Source: Methylococcus sp.
GTDB taxonomy: Bacteria > Pseudomonadota > Gammaproteobacteria > Methylococcales > Methylococcaceae
Assembly (NCBI GenBank): GCA_028688525.1
Contig: JAQTYA010000006.1
Location: 1 to 64,000, forward strand
DNA length: 64,000 bases
Direction of reading: 5' to 3'
Shown here: one piece after another, positions 27,450 through 40,039 of the stretch
Layout of the letters: the number at the start of each line of letters is the position of its first letter
How positions within the stretch are numbered: position 1 is the first letter of the stretch
The notes under the pieces: generated by a model
Seen by the model: only the letters and a program-made list of their open reading frames with translations
What the model was told of the DNA's origin: nothing
Database searches by the model: none
Translations under genes and position numbers: made by a program

Positions 27450-29572
27450 TCATGAACATTCGGCCTCGAAAGAGGCCGGAGCCAGCAAACCCTCGAACCC
27501 GTTTTCCGGCAACGGCATGGAAAACAACCGCCCCTGAAAATAGTCGCAGCCGATCCGGGCGAGCAGCGTCTGCTGCTCCCGCGTTTCCACTCCTTCCGCG
27601 ATGACCTTCAGCCCCAGGCGATGCGCCATCGTGACTATGGCCTCCGAAAGCAGAAAGCTCTTGGATTTCGGCGTCATATCGTGAAGGAAGGCCCGGTCGA
27701 TCTTGAGATAATCGATTTTGAAGTCCTTGAGATAGGCCAGCGAGGAATAACCCGTGCCGAAATCGTCGAGCGCAATCTGAATCCCCGCACTCCGGAACGC
27801 CTCAAGCTTTTCGGCGATCGCTGCATCCGTATCCATCAGCAGCGTTTCGGTGATTTCGATGGCCAAGGCGCTGCCGTCCAGTCCCAGCTCCCGCATCCGG
27901 CCGAGCCACCGGCCAAAATCCGTACCGCTGCTTTGAAACTGCAGGGGCGACACATTGATGCTGACTTGGAAGTCGGCCCCGAACCTGCTGCGCCAGTATA
28001 CGGCCTGGCGTGCCACCTGTTCGAATACCCAATCGCCGAGACCGTGGATGCAACCGCTGTCCTCGGCGATCGGAATGAAAGTAGCGGGGCTCACTTCGCC
28101 GAACTCGGGATGATTCCAGCGCAGGAGGGCTTCGGCCTTGCGTATCCGCCCCGAAGCCAGCTCGACGATAGGCTGGTAATGCAGCCGGATCTGTCCGGCC
28201 TGCACCGCCTCACGCAAAGCGTGGCTCAAGCGCACCCGCGTCGACATAGCACGCTGCATGTCCGGATTGAATGCCTGGTAGCCATTGCGGCCAGCCCGCT
28301 TGGCGGCATACATCGCTTGGTCGGCGTTCCGCAGCAAACCGTCGGTGCCGGTCGCATCGTCCGGGTAGACCGTGATGCCGACGCTGGCGGAAACATGAGC
28401 GAAATGCTCCGCCAGCTGAAACGGCTCGCCCAGGCCATCGATGATGGAGCGCGCCAAATGCTCGATCTCGGCCATACCGGCGAACGACGGCACGATCACC
28501 GTGAATTCGTCCCCGCCGAGCCTGGCTACGGTCCCCGATTCGCCGACGCAGCGCCGGATGCGATGCGCCACCTGAACCAGCAAGGCATCACCCTGATGAT
28601 GCCCCAAGGTATCGTTGACCTCCTTGAAATGGTCTAGATCGATATACAGCAGCGCCACCCGGCTGCCGTCGCAACGTGCCTGCTCGCTCGCCTGTTCCAG
28701 CCGCTCGGCGAACAGTTGCCGGTTGGGCAACTGCGTCAAGGTATCGTAGCGTGCCTGAAACTCGATCAGGGCCTCCGACTCCTTCTTTTCGGTGATGTCG
28801 GCGAACAAGGCAACCCGTAGATGGACTTCGCCGGAATCGTCGTAAATCGTGTTGATCGTCAACTGCTCGGCGTATTCCTCGCCATTCTTGCGCTTGTTCC
28901 AGATCTCGCCCTGCCAGGTTCCCGTCGTATGCAGGGCCTGCCACATGGTCTGGTAAAAAACAGCGTCGTGGCGGCCCGAGTGTAGTAGCTTCGGGTCCTT
29001 GCCGACCACGTCTTCCGGACCGTATCCCGTAAGGGCGACGAAAGCGGGGTTGACCGCCACAATCCGGTTCGCGGCATTTACCAGCAGCATGCCTTCGCTG
29101 GATGCGTTGAAGACCAGCCCCGCCACCTGCAGCTGCTCCCGCGCCGCCTTGTGCTCGGCGATCTCCTGCTGCAAACGCCGTTCCTGCATAACCAGCTTGA
29201 TATGGTTGCGCAGCCGCGCCTTGACGATGGCCATCGGAAACGGCTTGGTGATGTAATCCACCGCGCCCAGGCTCAGCCCAAAGGTTTCATCGTGCTCGCT
29301 GTCCTTGGCGGTGAGGAAGATGACCGGGATCCGGCGCGTCCGTTCCTCCGCCTTGATCCGCCGGCAGACCTCGAAGCCGTCCATGTCCGGCATCAACACG
29401 TCGAGCAGGATGAGGTCGGGCTGCGCCGCGTCCTCCAGGAGGAACAGAGCCTCGCTCCCCGAGGTCGCGAACTGGACATCGAACTCCGGTTCGAGGGCGC
29501 TCATCAAAATCCCGACGTTCGCCAAGGCATCGTCGACGATCAAGATGCGGGCACGCCGGTCGTCCGATTCGC

Positions 29573-29576
<4 letters not shown>
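27450..29576 (-). CDS. Response regulator with PAS, GGDEF and EAL domains
   Basis: A 708-residue cytoplasmic protein: receiver domain (about 1-125, ILIVDDALAN and LILLDVLMPDMDGFE with the phospho-Asp), a helical link, PAS (about 150-265, VFNASSEGMLLVNAANRIVAVNPAF), GGDEF (about 275-435, RLGGDEFTVIVP intact) and EAL (about 450-700, AEALLRWNHPEFG intact, with DDFGTGYSSLAYLKDF). Both the cyclase and phosphodiesterase motifs are preserved; no RxxD inhibitory site is seen ahead of GGDEF. The ATG at 29576 overlaps the stop of the upstream hybrid kinase (ATGA), which argues that the kinase phosphorylates this receiver. Confidence 0.93.
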
Positions 29577-33007
<3,431 letters not shown>

Positions 33008-33111
33008 GAGCGCCGACCGAAAATTGGCTCAAAACGGCGCATTATGCCGTAGCCGCTTTCCGCTCAACAAAGCAGCAGCGACGATCCGGCGCCATAGGCA
33101 AGGCCAGCGCC

Positions 33112-33525
33112 TCACCAAGGTCCCCAGCCTCCGCCATACATGCCGCCATACATACCTCCGTACATCGTTCCGTAGTTCATGCTTTGGTCGAGCTGCCACA
33201 TGGATGCCTGGAGCTGCGCGTCCGCGCGGCCTTTTTCGGCCAGCAATTTTTTCAAGCATTCGTGCGCCGCATCGTCACCCTGGTAATAGCAGCCGCAATG
33301 GGCAGGGTCCGCATACAGATAATTGATATGGTCGCCTGCATTGTCCGCCAGCAGATGTCCCGGCGGCAGGGAATAGAGCTGGTCGATATGATCGGCGGTG
33401 CGGGGATACACGGCCCGGAAGCCGGCCGCGGCAAGCAAAGCCTCGTCGCTGTCGAGGCTGTCCATCGCCCCGGCGCAACCTGCGAGCAGAGCCAGAATCA
33501 AGTTGAGGACGATCGTTTTATTCAT
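33112..33525 (-). CDS. Small lipoprotein with a Met-Tyr-Gly-Gly repeat tail
   Basis: A 137-residue protein starting MNKTIVLNLILALLAGCAG, a lipoprotein signal with Cys17 as the likely lipidated residue. The mature part has the run DPAHCGCYYQGDDAAHECLKKLL, with three cysteines and two histidines, and ends in tandem MYGG repeats and GWGPW. I do not recognise a family. ATG at 33525 is preferred over an upstream in-frame start (33621) that would bury the signal peptide. It stands 104 bases upstream of the hybrid kinase start on the same strand. The Met/His/Cys content would suit metal binding, but this is a guess. Confidence 0.6.
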   Translation of the reverse strand: MNKTIVLNLILALLAGCAGAMDSLDSDEALLAAAGFRAVYPRTADHIDQLYSLPPGHLLADNAGDHINYLYADPAHCGCYYQGDDAAHECLKKLLAEKGRADAQLQASMWQLDQSMNYGTMYGGMYGGMYGGGWGPW

Positions 33526-33756
33526 GGCGGTGTCTAGCGTGTGATTACGGCAGCAAGTGTATCGGAACCGCCGCTCGGGCATCGGCGGCAGAGACCCGGG
33601 AAAGCGGGGATCTTCAAACACATTGACCCGGCCGCCGCGTAACGCTTTAATCGTCGCTCCCGGTCCGACTGAAACAGCGCTTCCGATTTGCTTTTTGCCC
33701 TGCGTGCCTCATCCCGTTCGCTCCCGATCAGCTCCCCGTTTCGTCATTGAGTTCCG

Positions 33757-34698
33757 ATGAGTAGTGTTCCGCACCCGGCGAGCCGTTCCGCCGACCTGAT
33801 TCGTCCCTCGCTGGCCGGGCTCATCCGCCTGAACCATCCGGCTTCCGGTATTGGCCTGTACCGCATCGCCGTGAAGGCGGTGGCAAGCGGCGGCTATCTG
33901 TCCCGCTTCAAGGCTCGCGGCATGGAGTTCGACGAATCGCGGCTTTACGCCCCCGGGGATGACGTGCGCAACCTGGATTGGCGGGTCACGGCCCGGACCG
34001 GGCGGGTCCACACCAAGTTGTTCCGTGAGGAGCGCGAGCGGCCAGTGATGCTGTCGGTGGACTACCGGGCGGCGATGTGGTTCGCCACCCGCGGGGCGTT
34101 CAAATCGGTACGGGTCGCCCAGCTCGCCGCCCTGCTGGCCTGGAGCGCGAGCCACCACGGCGACCGGGTGGGCGGCCAAATCTTCTCCGAACGGAGCTGC
34201 AGCGAATTCAAGCCCGAACACGGCCAGCGCGGCGTGCTGCGCCTGCTCCGGCAACTGGCGGATACGCCAGCCTCGGAGCCGGCGAGCGGGGCATCTCAAG
34301 ACATCCCGACCGCGGCGATGAAACGCCTCCAGCAACACGTCCGGCCCGGTACGCTGACATTCGTCCTCAGCGATTTCCGAGGCTTCGATGCCGAGGCGCA
34401 AACCGCGCTGAGCGCCTTGGCGCGGCATTCCTCGGTGGTGCTGGTCTTCGTATACGACCCGCTGGAAGCCGGTTTGCCGAAATCCGGCCATTTCCGGGTC
34501 AGCGACACCGTGCGTGAGCTAGCCTTCGACGCTGGACACCGCAGCGCCGAGCGTTGGCGCGAACGCTTCGAATCGCGGCGCTGCGCACTGGAACGCTATG
34601 CCCGCGGACATCGCATGCGCTGGCTGGAATGCTCGACCGCCGACGACCCCTTGGCCTTTCTGCAGCGGGCGCTGCGCACTTCTTCGAAAGCACGTTGA
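33757..34698 (+). CDS. DUF58 domain-containing protein
   Basis: A 313-residue cytoplasmic protein of the DUF58 family, partners of MoxR AAA+ ATPases and VWA proteins. The diagnostic segment is MEFDESRLYAPGDDVRNLDWRVTART followed by HTKLFREERERPVMLSVD. The C-terminal half has a VWA-like fold (LTFVLSDFRGFDAEAQTAL). First gene of a five-gene plus-strand operon; no moxR precedes it. A 231-base gap separates it from the divergent lipoprotein gene. Confidence 0.88.
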   Translation: MSSVPHPASRSADLIRPSLAGLIRLNHPASGIGLYRIAVKAVASGGYLSRFKARGMEFDESRLYAPGDDVRNLDWRVTARTGRVHTKLFREERERPVMLSVDYRAAMWFATRGAFKSVRVAQLAALLAWSASHHGDRVGGQIFSERSCSEFKPEHGQRGVLRLLRQLADTPASEPASGASQDIPTAAMKRLQQHVRPGTLTFVLSDFRGFDAEAQTALSALARHSSVVLVFVYDPLEAGLPKSGHFRVSDTVRELAFDAGHRSAERWRERFESRRCALERYARGHRMRWLECSTADDPLAFLQRALRTSSKAR

Positions 34699-34703
34699 CT
34701 AGC

Positions 34704-35180
34704 ATGGAGCCACAACTCGATCTCCGCGACATCCATCTGCCGCCGCCGATAGACTGGTGGCCGCCGGCTCCGGGCTGGTGGCTGGCGCCGCTGCTGGCGC
34801 TGGCTCTGATCCTGACGGTGCGCCTCGCCTGGCGGCGCTTCGTCCGCAATCCGTTCCGGAAAGCAGCGCTGCGCGAACTAGCCGCCATCGAAGCCGACGC
34901 CAGCCTGCCGGTTCCCGAGAAAATCCGCCGGGTCTCGATCCTGCTCCGGCGCGCCTGCTTGACCCTGTATCCTCGGCAAGAGGTGGCGGGCCTGACCGGC
35001 CTGGACTGGCTGGAGCGGCTGGATCTGATACTCGGCGACGGCAGGTTCAGCGAAGGTCCGGGCCGCTGCCTGATCGAAAGCCCCTATAGCCCTCGCAGCG
35101 AAGCGGACCCGGCAGCCCTGTTCGCTCTATGCCGGGAATGGATCCGCAGGTTGCCCCGGCCGCCGCGCCGTCCGTTCTGA
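34704..35180 (+). CDS. DUF4381 domain-containing protein
   Basis: A 158-residue protein with one membrane helix (WWLAPLLALALILTVRLAW, about residues 25-43) after the family start LDLRDIHLPPPIDWWPPAPGWW. The cytoplasmic part has AALRELAAIEADASLPVPEKIRRVSILLRRACL and DWLERLDLILGD. DUF4381 proteins sit between DUF58 and the Bat VWA proteins. The reading frame is open further upstream inside the DUF58 gene, but ATG at 34704, five bases after that stop, fits the family. Confidence 0.87.
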   Translation: MEPQLDLRDIHLPPPIDWWPPAPGWWLAPLLALALILTVRLAWRRFVRNPFRKAALRELAAIEADASLPVPEKIRRVSILLRRACLTLYPRQEVAGLTGLDWLERLDLILGDGRFSEGPGRCLIESPYSPRSEADPAALFALCREWIRRLPRPPRRPF

Positions 35181-35188
35181 GCCCGCCG

Positions 35189-36175
35189 ATGTTCGAATTC
35201 GCCTGGCCCCTGCTGTTTCTTACCTTGCCGCTGCCCTTCGCCGTCCGCTGGCTGTGGCGGCCTGCACCGCGCGGCGGCGGCGGTGTGCTGCGGGTGGCCT
35301 TCGCCGTGGAATTCGCCGATTTGGGCGGCTCCGGCCCGACCGCCGCCGGCAGCCGTGCGCCGCTGATCGCCGCCGCGCTGGGCTGGCTGCTGCTGGTTTC
35401 CGCCGCGGCCCGACCGCAGTGGCTGGGCGAACCCATCGAACAAACAGTGAGCGGCCGCGATTTGATGCTGGCGGTGGACTTGTCCGGCAGCATGGACATC
35501 GAGGATTTCGTGGTCAACCGCCAGGTTTCCAACCGCCTCGAAGCGGTCAAGCGGGTGGCGACCGGTTTCATCGAGCGGCGGACCGGCGACCGCGTCGGCC
35601 TGATTTTATTCGGCGAGCAAGCCTATCTTCAGGTACCGCTCACCTTCGACCGCAAGACCGTCGAAAACCTGCTCAACGAAGCCGCTATCGGCCTAGCAGG
35701 CGACAAGACTGCGATCGGCGACGCCATCGGCCTGGCGATCAAGCGCCTGCGCGACAATCCCGCCGACCAGCGGGTGCTGATCCTGCTCAGCGACGGCGCC
35801 AACACCGCCGGCCAGGTGCAGCCGCTGCAAGCCGCCGAACTGGCGGCGCGGGAAGGGCTGAAGATCTATACCATCGGCGTCGGCGCCGACGAGATGATCG
35901 TGCGCGATTTCTTCGGCAGCCGCCGGGTCAATCCGTCCGAGGATTTGGACGAGGCGGCGATGACCGCCATCGCCGAGCAGACCGGCGGCCGCTATTTCCG
36001 GGCACGCAACACCGAGGAGCTGGACCAGATCTACGCCCTGCTGGACCGGCTCGAGCCGGTATCACGCGATGCGCAATACTTCCGTCCCCGGGACGAACTC
36101 TATCCCTGGCCGTTGGGATTGGCGCTGCTGGCCGGGATCGGCGCACTATGGCTGCGCGGGAGGAACTCCGCATGA
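35189..36175 (+). CDS. batA: VWA domain protein BatA
   Basis: A 328-residue membrane-bound von Willebrand factor A protein of the Bacteroides aerotolerance type. Two N-terminal helices (WPLLFLTLPLPFAVRWLW and APLIAAALGWLLLVSAAARP) are followed by a VWA domain with an intact MIDAS metal site DLSGSMD and LILLSDGANTAG, and a C-terminal helix before RGRNSA. ATG at 35189 matches the family start (MFEFAWPLL). Overlaps the next gene by four bases (ATGA). Confidence 0.92.
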   Translation: MFEFAWPLLFLTLPLPFAVRWLWRPAPRGGGGVLRVAFAVEFADLGGSGPTAAGSRAPLIAAALGWLLLVSAAARPQWLGEPIEQTVSGRDLMLAVDLSGSMDIEDFVVNRQVSNRLEAVKRVATGFIERRTGDRVGLILFGEQAYLQVPLTFDRKTVENLLNEAAIGLAGDKTAIGDAIGLAIKRLRDNPADQRVLILLSDGANTAGQVQPLQAAELAAREGLKIYTIGVGADEMIVRDFFGSRRVNPSEDLDEAAMTAIAEQTGGRYFRARNTEELDQIYALLDRLEPVSRDAQYFRPRDELYPWPLGLALLAGIGALWLRGRNSA

Positions 36176-37983
36176 ACGAATTCCATTTTCTCCGCCCGCT
36201 GTGGTTGGCGGCCTGCGTGCCTCTGCTGTTGGCCCTCTGGTACTGGCGCCGCCGCAAGCAAGGCGAAGGCGACTGGGCCCAAGTCTGCGACGACAACCTG
36301 TTGCCGCACCTGTTGATCGGTGCAGCGGGGCGTAGCGGCAACCTGTCCTGGTGGATAGCCGCGATCGCCGGCACCCTGGCGATCTTGGCAGCGGCAGGAC
36401 CTGCTTGGGAACGCCAGCAAGCGCCCGCCTTCCGCAACCAGTCGGCTCTGGTGATCGCCCTGGAACTGTCCCCGGCGATGGACGCCGCCGATCTTCAGCC
36501 TTCAAGGCTGACCCGGCTGCGCTACGCCGTCACCGACCTGCTGAAACACCGCAAGGACGGTCAGACTGCGTTACTCGTCTACGGCGGCGATGCCTTCACG
36601 GTAACTCCCTTGACCGACGACATCGACACCATCGACGCCCAGCTTCCAGCCCTCAGTTCCGACTTGGTGCCGACTGCCGGCCACGATACCGAACGGGCTC
36701 TGACGCTGGCGGCCCAACTCCTGCGCGACGGTGGCTTCGGCCAGGGCGACATTCTCTTAGCCGCTATAGAAACCGACCCGGCCGCCGAATCCGCCGCAGC
36801 CAAGCTTCGCGGCGAAGGCTACCGGGTCTCGGTGCTGGGCGTCGGCACCGAAGCTGGCGCTCCCATCCCCTTGCGCAGCGGCGGTTTCCGCAAAGCCGGC
36901 GGCGGCGAGATCGAGTTGTCGCGCCTGGACGAATCCGCGCTCCGCCTACTGGCCGAGCAGGGCGGCGGACGCTATCTCAAGCTGAGCGCCGGCGCCGCGG
37001 CCACCGATGCCTTGTCTTCCTTCTTCGAACAGAGCGCGCGCCGCAACGAAGGCGTCGAAGCCGCCATGAAGCTGGAGCTGTGGGAAGACCGCGGCCCCTG
37101 GCTGTTGCTGCTGGTCCTGCCGCTGGCGGCGCTGGGCTTCCGCCGCGGCTGGCTTGCGGTCCTGATGCTCGCGCTGCCGCTGCCGCGCCCGGCCCAGGCA
37201 CTGGACTGGCAAGGGCTCTGGCAGACCCCGGACCAGCAGGCGGCAGAGGCGTTCAAGGCCGAGCAATACGGCCAGGCTGCCGGCGAGTTCCGCAATCCGG
37301 CTTGGAAAAGCGCAGCCGAATACCGCGCCGGCCAATACGAAGAAGCGGCCAAATCGCTGGAAGGCTTGGACACGGCGGATGCCGCCTACAACCGCGGCAA
37401 CGCCCTGGCCAAGGCCGGCAAGCTGCAAGAGGCGCTCGAGGCCTACAAGCGCGCCGAGCAAGTCGCCCCCAACGATGAGGACGTCCGCCACAACCGCGAA
37501 GCGGTCGAACAGGCCTTGAAGCAACAGGAACAGCAGAAGCAGCAATCCGATTCCAAGGACCAGAATCAGGAACACAAAGACGGCCAGCAAAAGGACCAAC
37601 AGGAGCCGAACGGCGACGGCAAGGATCAGCAAAACCCGCAGGAACAGAAGCCCGATCAGAACCCGCCTCAGGAACAATCCAAGCCGGACGAACAATCGTC
37701 CGAACAGCCTGGTCACGAAAACGGGGAACAGAAAACCCCGGAGCCAAAGGCACAAGAGCAGGCACCATCCGCCTCGCCGGCCCCTCAGGCCAGCGACGCG
37801 CCGGCGGAAGACAAGGAAGCCCAGGAGCAGCAGATGCAGCAAACCGAATCCCGGTCCGAGCACGAAAAGGACCAGGCCACCGAACAATGGCTCAAGCGCA
37901 TCCCGGACGACCCCGGCGGCCTACTGCGGCGCAAATTCCTCTACCAATACCGGCAACGCCAGCAGGGCGCGGGAGGGCAGTGA
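36172..37983 (+). CDS. Fused BatB (VWA) - BatC (TPR) protein
   Basis: A 603-residue fusion. Residues 1 to about 320 are BatB: two helices, then a VWA domain, then a helix (about 305-340). Residues about 343-446 hold TPR-like repeats (AAYNRGNALAKAGKLQEALEAYKRAEQ), followed by a Gln/Lys/Glu/Pro-rich tail (about 446-570), and the conserved end WLKRIPDDPGGLLRRKFLYQ. The VWA metal site is unusual: ALELSPAMDAADL replaces D-x-S-x-S with E-x-S-x-A. The frame is open 306 codons upstream as a shadow of batA; ATG at 36172 is the real start. Confidence 0.88.
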   Translation: MNEFHFLRPLWLAACVPLLLALWYWRRRKQGEGDWAQVCDDNLLPHLLIGAAGRSGNLSWWIAAIAGTLAILAAAGPAWERQQAPAFRNQSALVIALELSPAMDAADLQPSRLTRLRYAVTDLLKHRKDGQTALLVYGGDAFTVTPLTDDIDTIDAQLPALSSDLVPTAGHDTERALTLAAQLLRDGGFGQGDILLAAIETDPAAESAAAKLRGEGYRVSVLGVGTEAGAPIPLRSGGFRKAGGGEIELSRLDESALRLLAEQGGGRYLKLSAGAAATDALSSFFEQSARRNEGVEAAMKLELWEDRGPWLLLLVLPLAALGFRRGWLAVLMLALPLPRPAQALDWQGLWQTPDQQAAEAFKAEQYGQAAGEFRNPAWKSAAEYRAGQYEEAAKSLEGLDTADAAYNRGNALAKAGKLQEALEAYKRAEQVAPNDEDVRHNREAVEQALKQQEQQKQQSDSKDQNQEHKDGQQKDQQEPNGDGKDQQNPQEQKPDQNPPQEQSKPDEQSSEQPGHENGEQKTPEPKAQEQAPSASPAPQASDAPAEDKEAQEQQMQQTESRSEHEKDQATEQWLKRIPDDPGGLLRRKFLYQYRQRQQGAGGQ

Positions 37984-37985
37984 GC

Positions 37986-39725
37986 ATGGCGAAACATTGC
38001 AAGCGGGCGTGGAGCCTGGTCATCCTGGGGCTGCTGCTGTGGCTGAGCCTGAGCGGCGCAGGCTTAGCGGCGGAAATTACCGTCAGCGCCGACCGCGACC
38101 CGGTCCCCCTCAACGAATCTTTCAACCTGACTTTCAGCGCCGACGAGTCGCCCGATGACGAACCCGATTTCGGGCCGCTGAACCAGGATTTCCGCGTGCT
38201 GGGCCAGAGCCAGAACAGCCAGATGTCGATAGTGAACGGCAAGGTCAGCCACACTCTCGAATGGACCGTCTCGGTCATCGCCAAACACGCCGGCAAGTTG
38301 ACGGTGCCGCCCATCGCCTTCGGAGCCGACCGCTCCAAGCCCGCAGCCATAACTGTCACCGACAAGGCGGCGCAGGGGCAGACACGCGGCGGTGGGGACG
38401 ACATGCTGCTGATCGAAGTGGACGCCGCGCCGAAGAACCCCTACGTCCAGGCCCAGGTGATCTACACGCTGCGCGTGCTCTACCGGACCGACTTGGGGCG
38501 CGCCCAATTGAGCCCGTTGGAAGTTCCGGACGCGCTGGTCCAGCAACTGGGGGACAAGCGCAATTTCTCGACCGAACGCAACGGCTACACCTACACCGCC
38601 ACCGAACTCACCTACGCGATCTTTCCGCAAAAAAGCGGAACCCTGCGCATTGCGCCGGTCAGCCTGGATGCCGAAATCCAGGCCGGCGGCCGGGGCAGGA
38701 TGAATCCCTTCTTCGGCCGCCCGACCAAGACCGTCAGCCTGCGCTCCAAAGCCATGGAACTGCAGGTGCGGCCCGTCCCGCCGGCGTTTTCCGGCCAGCA
38801 CTGGCTGCCGGCGGAAAACCTGACGCTGGAAGACGCCTGGTCCCCGGACACGGCCAAGATCGAGGCCGGCCAGCCGCTCACCCGCACAATCACGCTGCAA
38901 GCCCGCGGCGCCACCGTAGGCGTGCTGCCCGAACTCGGCCTGCAAGGGTTGCCGGCGGCAATCCGCCGCTATCCGGACCAGCCGGCCATGGACGAACAGC
39001 GCCAGGGCGGCGGCATCGTCAGCACCCGCCGGGAAAAGACCGCGCTGATTCCGGACAAACCGGGCCTCTACACGCTCCCCGCCATCGAAGTGCCGTGGTG
39101 GAACGTCGCCGCCGACAAAATGGAAGTGGCGCGCCTGCCAGAAAGAACTATCGAAGTCGGCGGCGGCGCGGCTGTTCCGATACAGCCGGCACCTAGCCCC
39201 GAAACCCTGGCCGCGCCCGAAACCGAAAGCGCCGCGCAAACATTTACACCACCGACACCGACCGAACCCAACTTCACCGGCTCGCCGGTCTGGTTCTGGC
39301 TCAGCATCGTTCTGGCGGGAGGCTGGCTGGCCACCGGCGGCCTGTGGTGGCGCTCGGCGCAACGCCCCACCATAGCTCCCGCGGAAAAACGTCCAGAACC
39401 CGAAACCGGCAAGCCGTCCGACAAGCGGTGTATGCGCGAACTGAAGGAGGCCTGTGCCGCCAACGATCCCGAGCGGACCCGCCGCGCGCTGCTGGCCTGG
39501 GCCGCACTGCGCTGGCCGGATGGCGAGGCGTCCTTGGAAGCGATTGTGGCACGTTCGGAAGGCGAGTTGAAAACCGCCGTCCAAGCCTTGGGTAAAACGC
39601 TCTACGGCCATCCCCGCGAAGCTTGGAAAGGAGCGGTGCTGTGGGCGGCGGTCGTCACCACCGACCTGGGCAAATCCAGGCAGGAAAACCGGAATGCGGC
39701 GGAAATCGCGTCACTGCATCCGTGA
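37986..39725 (+). CDS. batD: BatD family protein
   Basis: A 579-residue protein with a signal peptide (about 1-29, LVILGLLLWLSLSGAGLAA), an extracytoplasmic Ig-like BatD region (ITVSADRDPVPLNESFNLTFSADES, LEWTVSVIAKHAGKLTVPPIAFG, YAIFPQKSGTLRIAPV) and a C-terminal helix (FWLSIVLAGGWLATGGLWW, about 435-455) with a cytoplasmic tail. It closes the DUF58-DUF4381-BatA-BatBC-BatD operon. ATG at 37986 is two bases after the batBC stop; an in-frame start at 37887 inside batBC would mask the signal peptide. Confidence 0.88.
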   Translation: MAKHCKRAWSLVILGLLLWLSLSGAGLAAEITVSADRDPVPLNESFNLTFSADESPDDEPDFGPLNQDFRVLGQSQNSQMSIVNGKVSHTLEWTVSVIAKHAGKLTVPPIAFGADRSKPAAITVTDKAAQGQTRGGGDDMLLIEVDAAPKNPYVQAQVIYTLRVLYRTDLGRAQLSPLEVPDALVQQLGDKRNFSTERNGYTYTATELTYAIFPQKSGTLRIAPVSLDAEIQAGGRGRMNPFFGRPTKTVSLRSKAMELQVRPVPPAFSGQHWLPAENLTLEDAWSPDTAKIEAGQPLTRTITLQARGATVGVLPELGLQGLPAAIRRYPDQPAMDEQRQGGGIVSTRREKTALIPDKPGLYTLPAIEVPWWNVAADKMEVARLPERTIEVGGGAAVPIQPAPSPETLAAPETESAAQTFTPPTPTEPNFTGSPVWFWLSIVLAGGWLATGGLWWRSAQRPTIAPAEKRPEPETGKPSDKRCMRELKEACAANDPERTRRALLAWAALRWPDGEASLEAIVARSEGELKTAVQALGKTLYGHPREAWKGAVLWAAVVTTDLGKSRQENRNAAEIASLHP

Positions 39726-39736
39726 TGCGCAAGGCC

Positions 39737-39937
39737 TCAAGTCGCTGAGCGATCGCCGAACAAGCTGTCGATGATCCAGTAAACGCCCTGCGTCAGCAGA
39801 AAGCCGAGCAGAAAGCCGCCGATGAAGAACTCGGAGGCATGATGCTGGAAGTATTCTCCCAAAAGCTTGCCCGACACGAAGCCCGCAAGCAGCGCAAGGC
39901 CCACGCGGAGCCGGTGGAAAATATCCTGAGTGGTCAT
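39737..39937 (-). CDS. Small membrane protein of unknown function
   Basis: A 66-residue protein with two hydrophobic segments (VGLALLAGFVSGKLLGEYF and FFIGGFLLGFLLTQGVYWIID). I do not recognise a family. It sits convergently after batD (11 bases) and is divergent from argS. Start ATG at 39937. The upstream region toward argS is AT-rich and could carry a shared promoter area. Confidence 0.6.
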   Translation of the reverse strand: MTTQDIFHRLRVGLALLAGFVSGKLLGEYFQHHASEFFIGGFLLGFLLTQGVYWIIDSLFGDRSAT

Positions 39938-40039
39938 AAGCGTTTATCTGCGAAGAGGCTGGCATTACGCCGAACGCCGTCCTTTATAGGATAATAAATC
40001 CCCTTTCAGCATTCATCTATTCCCCCGACCTCCCCGCTC

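Noticed and set aside
35254-36171. 306-codon upstream extension of the BatB-BatC frame
   Set aside because: It lies wholly inside batA in another frame and is Arg/Pro-rich; the ATG at 36172 with the ATGA overlap is the true start.
37530-37860. Repetitive Gln/Lys/Glu codons looking like a DNA repeat
   Set aside because: The codons vary and no exact unit recurs; it is the low-complexity tail of the BatC part, common in the family.
38064-39611. 515-residue open frame antisense to batD
   Set aside because: Its composition (Arg/Gly/Gln-rich, no domain) and complete overlap with batD mark it as a GC-driven shadow.
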